From JAGMDK01 sp023128695 (GTDB lineage Bacteria; Planctomycetota; Phycisphaerae; UBA1845; Fen-1342), in contig DAOVQG010000183.1 of NCBI GenBank assembly GCA_030628805.1, positions 1 to 9,649 of the forward strand: DNA of 9,649 nt, given 5' to 3'. Both the position numbers and the translations under genes were made by a program. This document shows, piece after piece, positions 6,666 through 9,649 of the stretch; position 1 is the stretch's first letter, and each line of letters begins with the position of its first letter. The notes beneath the pieces were generated by a model that was not told the origin of the DNA, did not search any database, and was given only the letters and a program-made list of their open reading frames with translations.

Positions 6666-7343
6666 ATGCCCCAAAATCAGTCGGTCAGAGTAGACAATCT
6701 CACTCGTGCCCAACGCTCAGCCTGCATGGCGTCTATCGGGGGTACCGATACGCGGCCGGAAATGGCCGTGCGCCGACTTGTCCACTCACTGGGCTTTCGA
6801 TACCGGCTACACCACCGTGGGCTTCCTGGAACGCCCGATCTCGTCCTGCCTCGGTACCGGAGTGTCATCTTTGTGCATGGGTGCTTCTGGCACATGCACC
6901 GCTGCAAACGTGGGAAGAGCACTCCACGAACAAACGCGGAGTTCTGGCGAGCAAAGAGGAAGAAGACTCGGATTCGAGATCGGCACAACATCGCCGCGCT
7001 TCGCCGGGCAGGTTGGCGGGTGCTCGTCGTCTGGGAATGCCAAACACGCGATCATGTCAATCTTGCGGAACGCCTTAGCACATTCATCAAGGGCGGGGAG
7101 AAACCGCCCTGCACCGCCGGGGCCTGCGGTTCCGGAACCATGTCGCAACCTTGCCGGGCAAGCCTGATGTCGTTTTCCCGAGCCAGCGAGTCGTCGTGTT
7201 CATCGACGGTGATTTTTGGCACGGCTATCGATTCCCAGCCTGGGAGCGCACGTTATCACCGTTTTGGCGCAAGAAGATCGCCGAAACCCGTCTCCGCGAT
7301 CAACGCAACTTCCGGCGTCTGCAGCGCGACGGGTGGCGCGTGA
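6666..7343 (+). CDS. vsr: Very short patch repair (Vsr) endonuclease with out-of-frame tail
   Basis: Residues 1-145 form a complete Vsr domain, a nicking nuclease that acts at T:G mismatches made by deamination of 5-methylcytosine and is often linked with C5-methylases. Key residues are GTDTRPE (Glu32, like E25 of E. coli Vsr), LPGTPD (Asp58, like D51) and the HGCFWHMHRC block (His71, Cys73, Trp75, His76, His78, Cys80), with Cys125 in VVWEC completing the zinc site. The domain should end near LAERLSTFIKGG. The frame lacks a stop there and runs 80 more residues of Ser/Ala/Cys-rich sequence to 7343. That tail is the wrong-frame reading of the second Vsr-like gene and is probably not a real domain. 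The start is one base after the ATPase stop with no good ribosome site, so translation is probably coupled. It was probably once a normal gene of about 145 codons whose 3' end was altered. Confidence 0.85.
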   Translation: MPQNQSVRVDNLTRAQRSACMASIGGTDTRPEMAVRRLVHSLGFRYRLHHRGLPGTPDLVLPRYRSVIFVHGCFWHMHRCKRGKSTPRTNAEFWRAKRKKTRIRDRHNIAALRRAGWRVLVVWECQTRDHVNLAERLSTFIKGGEKPPCTAGACGSGTMSQPCRASLMSFSRASESSCSSTVIFGTAIDSQPGSARYHRFGARRSPKPVSAINATSGVCSATGGA

Positions 7344-7426
7344 TCCGGATCTGGCAACACCAGATCGAACAAGACTTTGACGCCTGCCTGGATCGCATCC
7401 ACGCGTCGATGACGGAACTCGATTAA
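7100..7426 (+). pseudogene. Second Vsr-like endonuclease, N-terminally truncated or frameshifted
   Basis: In the frame offset by -1 from the first vsr, a second Vsr-fold protein reads ETALHRRGLRFRNHVATLPG, then KPDVVFPSQRVVVFIDGDFW and so on, to IHASMTELD with TAA at 7424-7426. The nuclease core is clear: LPGKPD (catalytic Asp), DFWHGYRF, FWRKKI..TRLRDQRN and GWRVIRIW. The usual first 20-25 residues (the MxxIxxKDTxPE segment with the N-terminal Glu) are absent. The frame is open only from 7079 and offers no ATG or GTG with a ribosome site; the first usual alternative is TTG at 7151, inside the domain. It lacks the zinc ligands of the first copy (DGDFWHGYRF in place of HGCFWHxHxC), so it belongs to a different Vsr subgroup. 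It may be a decayed gene, the second half of a frameshifted Vsr-Vsr fusion, or a short protein from TTG. Confidence 0.65.
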
Positions 7427-7451
7427 GCTCTGCCAGCTCCGCACGCTGACC

Positions 7452-7494
7452 GGTTTATAAATAGGAATAGGAACAATAAATATGGACGGTCACC
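7452..7494. repeat. AT-rich string resembling a REP/RAYT element end
   Basis: TTTATAAATAGGAATAGG is followed by AACAATAAATATGGACGG and TCACC. The ATAAAT(A)xGGAC(A/G)G core resembles GGGATAAATAGGGACAGCC at 3241-3259 on the other flank of the island. Such strings are recalled next to IS200-like REP-associated transposases. No transposase gene is present, so this may be a leftover end. Confidence 0.35.
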
Positions 7495-7503
7495 AATTTC
7501 TGA

Positions 7504-7578
7504 GGCCTGACCAACGGAAACTGGTGCGAGGCCAAGGTGGTCATCGACAACGAGCCCTGCGACGAGGACCTCCAGTCG
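7504..7578 (+). pseudogene. Coding-like scrap (GLTNGNWCEAKVVIDNEPCD...)
   Basis: The frame from 7504 reads GLTNGNWCEAKVVIDNEPCD then EDLQS, with nearly every third codon position G or C, as in the host's own genes. It begins right after an in-frame TGA (7501-7503) and merges into the palindromic repeat at 7582. It is probably an internal or terminal piece of a destroyed host gene. No family was recognised. Confidence 0.3.
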
Positions 7579-7581
7579 CAT

Positions 7582-7609
7582 AGGGTACGCCCCTTGACGC
7601 ACCATTATC
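7582..7609. repeat. Dispersed palindromic (REP-like) repeat, copy 3
   Basis: AGGGTACGCCCCTTGACGCA followed by CCATTATC matches copy 1 at 1635-1662 in 23 of 28 bases. It carries an imperfect inverted repeat, GGGTACG against CGCACC. Copies 2 and 3 lie on opposite sides of the methylase/ATPase/Vsr island. Confidence 0.5.
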
Positions 7610-7770
7610 CTGTTGGGATTGGGAAACGCATTCGGTCAGGCTTCGGAATCCGCCGCCGGGCGCTGTTTCCGTTTGTCATCTTGCGCTGCGGCATCCCTCT
7701 CCTTGACCGGCGGCGTCTCGGATTCGGTAGTACTAACCGGCCACCCGGCCTAGTTATTGACAAGAGAGGA

Positions 7771-7876
7771 CCACAATAGGTCGCGAACGACCGCGCGGGT
7801 TGAAGAACGTGGGAACGTGGGAACGTGACAAGGTGATAAGGCCGCAATAGGTCGCGCACGGCCGCGCGGGCTGAAG
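7771..7876. repeat. Pair of 35-bp direct repeats with intervening GGGAACGT triplet
   Basis: The 35-base unit at 7771-7805 (CCACAATAGGTCGCG...) recurs at 7842-7876 (CCGCAATAGGTCGCG...) with four mismatches. Between them GAACGTGG-GAACGTGG-GAACGTGA forms a short tandem repeat. The second unit ends in a perfect hairpin: CGCGGGC (7865-7871), loop TGAA, GCCCGCG (7876-7882). GC-rich CGCGGGCTGAAGCCCGCG palindromes are recalled as frequent intergenic elements in planctomycetes. The first unit ends in GGGTTGAAGAAC and has lost the 3' arm of the stem. Confidence 0.65.
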
Positions 7877-7879
7877 CCC

Positions 7880-7940
7880 GCGGCTCTTCTTCTCGCTAGC
7901 GCGGCTCTTCTTCTCACTGGCGCGGCTCTTCTCCTGGGTG
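7880..7940. repeat. 21-bp tandem repeat, two full copies and a degenerate third
   Basis: GCGGCTCTTCTTCTCGCTAGC (7880-7900) is followed by GCGGCTCTTCTTCTCACTGG plus C (7901-7921), with two differences, and then by a partial copy GCGGCTCTTCTCCTGGGTG (7922-7940). The array abuts the hairpin of the preceding repeat and lies about 40 bases beyond the 3' end of the minus-strand beta-helix gene. The period is a multiple of three, but no start or gene context supports coding. Confidence 0.7.
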
Positions 7941-7980
7941 GGGAACCGATTCGAAGAAACAAGGTACGGGCAGTCTCCAA

Positions 7981-9649
7981 TTACTGGTAGAAGATCTCGC
8001 TGAACTGCTCGAAATCGTCGTCGTCCACGTCGCCGTCGTAATCGAAGTCGAAGGCTTCGCAACCGTCTTCATAGGGTCCGCCGCCGGGACCGGTATAGCA
8101 GTTGCTGAAAGCGATAAAGTCGGCCAGATCCACGTCCCGGTCACAATCGAAGTCGCCGATGCCGAATTCGTACGCCCCCATGTCCACCACCTCGCAGAGG
8201 ATGCGGGCATGGCCGTCGAGTTCCGGTAAGTCCGGCTCGGGTACGAAGTCCGGATCGCCCGCGTTGATGCACGGCGACGCGGGCGACAAACGCAGGTTGT
8301 CATCCTCCGCGCCGGGAACGCCATGCGGGGAGATGCTCACCGCAAAGAGCGGATCGGCGGCGATATTGCCCTCGCCCGGCCAGCCGCCGCGGACGTCGCT
8401 GTATGTAACCGTGATGGTCGAGCCGTCGTTATTCCATATCTCGCGCCCCTTGCTGGAGGAAACGGAGAGGAACGTCTCGATCGGACCGGCATCCCACAGG
8501 ATGGAGTTAGTAATCTCGACGGTGCTCGTATATTGCTGATATGAGTCGCACGCCAAAGCCCGGCCGTACGTGGCGGCGTTGGCGGCAAATGTGCAGTTGG
8601 TCAGGATCACGTAGCAGTCGAAATAGACGTACAGCCCGCCGCCGGTTCGGGCGGTGTTGCCGTTCAGGACGCAGTTTGTGAGGATGGGCTCGCAGTCCCA
8701 GTCGCTGAGGATCGCGCCGCCTTTGTCGGCTGCGTTCTCGATGAACATGCAGTTTGTCACGATGGGGTCGCTGTACATGTTGTTGATCATTGCGCCGCCG
8801 CCGCTGTTGCCGGCCGAGTTCTCGATGAAGACGCAGTTGCTCACCTCGGGGCTGCTGTCTACGTTGCGCAGCGCGCCGCCCGAGGAGGTGGCCAGGTTGC
8901 CGGTGAAGGTGCAGTGTGTCAGTATGGGGTTGCATTCGGAATTGCCCAGGCCGCCGCCGTTGAGGGCCGTATTGTTTTCAAACGTGCAACGGATCAAGGT
9001 CGGTCTGCAAAACGCCCAGTTGTGCATCCCGCCGCCGATCCGGGCGGAATTGCCGGAGAAGGTGCAATCGGTCAGCGTAGCGTAGCAGTATTCCCAGAAG
9101 TTGTCCATTCCGCCGCCTTTATCGCTCGCCTCATTGTTACTGAATGTGCAGTTGTTGAGCGTCGGGGCGCTTCTGAAGTTATACATCCCGCCCCCGTTGC
9201 CGGCCGTGTTGCCTACGAAGTGACAGTTGGTCAGCGTCCCGCTGCAATAATCGAAATTGTGCATCCCGCCGCCGGTATCGTCGGCCGCGTTGGCGGTAAA
9301 GATGCAGTTGGCGAGGGTGGGGCTGCTTTCCATGAAGTTGAACATTCCGCCGCCGCAGTCGTGGTATTCCGCCGCCGGTCCGTTGGCGTTTCCGCCGCGG
9401 ATGGTGAAGCCGTCGAGGATGTCCTCGTAGCTGCTCATCGGCCCGGTTACCACGTGGTAGCAGTTCTCGTCGTTGTTCTCGAAGTTCGGGCCGTCGTCGC
9501 CGTTGAGGTCGCCGCTGAGGATGGTGACGTTTGTTTCCCAGTCCCGCTCCTCGAGGCTGGTCTCCCCGCCGGCGAAACCGCCGTAGATATCCACGCCGCT
9601 GATGAGTTGGAAGGTGGCCGCGCGCTCGCCGCCGGGCGGCGCGGGCGTA
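7981..9649 (-). CDS. Secreted-type beta-helix (Pmp-like repeat) protein with dockerin-like C-terminus, 5' partial
   Basis: At least 555 residues are visible and the gene runs off the right edge. A GTG at 9594 is not the start: the frame stays open upstream with family-like sequence (ERAATFQLISG before VDIYGGFAGGETSLEERDW). The N-terminal part, IYGGFAG-GET-RDW-NVTILSGDLNGDD, is the typical first coil of planctomycete/bacteroidete beta-helix proteins. About ten 25-29-residue coils of the pattern LTNCTFxxNxAxxxGGGMxN follow. They resemble the FxxN/GGA repeats of chlamydial polymorphic outer membrane proteins, with Cys and Asn stacked at fixed positions. The last 58 residues (bases 7984-8157) hold two calcium-loop-like repeats, GDFDCDRDVDLADF and DFDYDGDVDDDDF, as in dockerins. 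A signal peptide is expected beyond the edge. The likely role is a surface or extracellular structural/adhesin-like protein; no catalytic motif was seen. Confidence 0.85.
   Translation of the reverse strand, partial: TPAPPGGERAATFQLISGVDIYGGFAGGETSLEERDWETNVTILSGDLNGDDGPNFENNDENCYHVVTGPMSSYEDILDGFTIRGGNANGPAAEYHDCGGGMFNFMESSPTLANCIFTANAADDTGGGMHNFDYCSGTLTNCHFVGNTAGNGGGMYNFRSAPTLNNCTFSNNEASDKGGGMDNFWEYCYATLTDCTFSGNSARIGGGMHNWAFCRPTLIRCTFENNTALNGGGLGNSECNPILTHCTFTGNLATSSGGALRNVDSSPEVSNCVFIENSAGNSGGGAMINNMYSDPIVTNCMFIENAADKGGAILSDWDCEPILTNCVLNGNTARTGGGLYVYFDCYVILTNCTFAANAATYGRALACDSYQQYTSTVEITNSILWDAGPIETFLSVSSSKGREIWNNDGSTITVTYSDVRGGWPGEGNIAADPLFAVSISPHGVPGAEDDNLRLSPASPCINAGDPDFVPEPDLPELDGHARILCEVVDMGAYEFGIGDFDCDRDVDLADFIAFSNCYTGPGGGPYEDGCEAFDFDYDGDVDDDDFEQFSEIFYQ

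Larger units (their letters stand above)
7427..7980. other. Intergenic region rich in repeats and remnants
   Basis: These 554 bases hold no credible complete gene. They contain an AT-rich element-end-like string (about 7452-7494), a 25-codon coding-like scrap (7504-7578), a dispersed palindrome (7582-7609), a pair of 35-base direct repeats (7771-7805 and 7842-7876), a GGGAACGT-type triplet (about 7805-7828), a perfect hairpin (7865-7882) and a 21-base tandem array (7880-7940). Minus-strand open frames giving ARASEKK-type peptides here are translations of the tandem repeat. This is the 3' side of both the plus-strand island and the minus-strand beta-helix gene, so it is a convergent spacer. 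No classic U-tailed terminator was found. Confidence 0.6.

Noticed and set aside
7085..7110. Programmed -1 frameshift between the two vsr frames
   Set aside because: No X-XXY-YYZ slippery heptamer in the right phase was seen, and decay or deletion is simpler; kept only as an alternative in the finding.
7537..7779. 80-codon frame starting at GTG in the right-hand spacer
   Set aside because: Only the first 14 or so codons look coding. The rest crosses a dispersed palindromic repeat and becomes Arg-rich and random, so only the scrap is kept.
7771..7876. CRISPR-like direct repeats
   Set aside because: Only two imperfect 35-base copies with one spacer that is itself repetitive; no array and no cas genes.
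7865..7882. Rho-independent terminator
   Set aside because: The hairpin is perfect and GC-rich but is followed by GCTCTTCTTCTC, not a T-run on either strand. It is better described as a REP-like palindrome.
7750..8062. Minus-strand frames with repeated ARASEKKSRASEKK peptides
   Set aside because: The peptide repeat is just the translation of the 21-base tandem DNA array. The frames overlap the dockerin-encoding end of a better-supported gene and lack starts.
9592..9594. GTG at 9594 as the start of the right-hand beta-helix gene
   Set aside because: The frame stays open to the window edge and upstream residues (ERAATFQLISG) fit the family, so the true start lies outside the window.

Overview
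The window looks like chromosomal DNA of a GC-rich planctomycete (Phycisphaerae-like), probably from an environmental assembly. The main evidence is two secreted right-handed beta-helix proteins ending in a pair of dockerin-type (EF-hand-like, Asp-rich) repeats. This architecture is very common in that phylum. Short dispersed palindromic and tandem repeats between genes fit the same picture. The lineage is inferred from protein style only, with no rRNA or marker gene in view.

Layout: bases 1-223 are a repeat-rich leader. Bases 224-1621 encode a complete metallo-beta-lactamase/beta-CASP protein of the RNase/CPSF73-like type. After a 356-base gap, 1978-3234 encodes a secreted beta-helix protein with a C-terminal dockerin-like pair. 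Bases 3235-3899 are a graveyard of fragments: a group II intron-like piece, the tail of a probable nucleotidyltransferase-like gene, and dispersed palindromes. Bases 3900-7426 form one co-directional cluster: a 40-codon remnant of a host gene, a DNA cytosine-5 methyltransferase, a GHKL ATPase with a C-terminal Ymh/HEPN-like domain, an intact Vsr endonuclease, and a second, damaged Vsr-like endonuclease. Bases 7427-7980 hold more dispersed repeats and a coding-like scrap. Bases 7981-9649 hold the 3' part of a second beta-helix/dockerin protein on the minus strand, running off the right edge.

The centre of interest is the 4019-7426 island. Methylase + GHKL (MutL/MORC-like) ATPase + Vsr endonuclease is a known type of restriction-modification/defence association. 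The methylase would mark self DNA at cytosines, the Vsr proteins would cut or nick DNA, and the ATPase would act as a sensing or coupling module. The less usual part is that the ATPase carries a C-terminal domain with the HEPN ribonuclease signature R-x4-H. The operon may therefore hold a second, RNA-targeting effector. Overlaps or tiny gaps (ATGA overlap, 3-base gap, 1-base gap) indicate one translationally coupled operon. A TTGACA/GACAAT promoter candidate lies upstream of the host-gene remnant. The island is embedded in a hypothetical host gene and bordered on both sides by related dispersed repeats, which fits horizontal acquisition.
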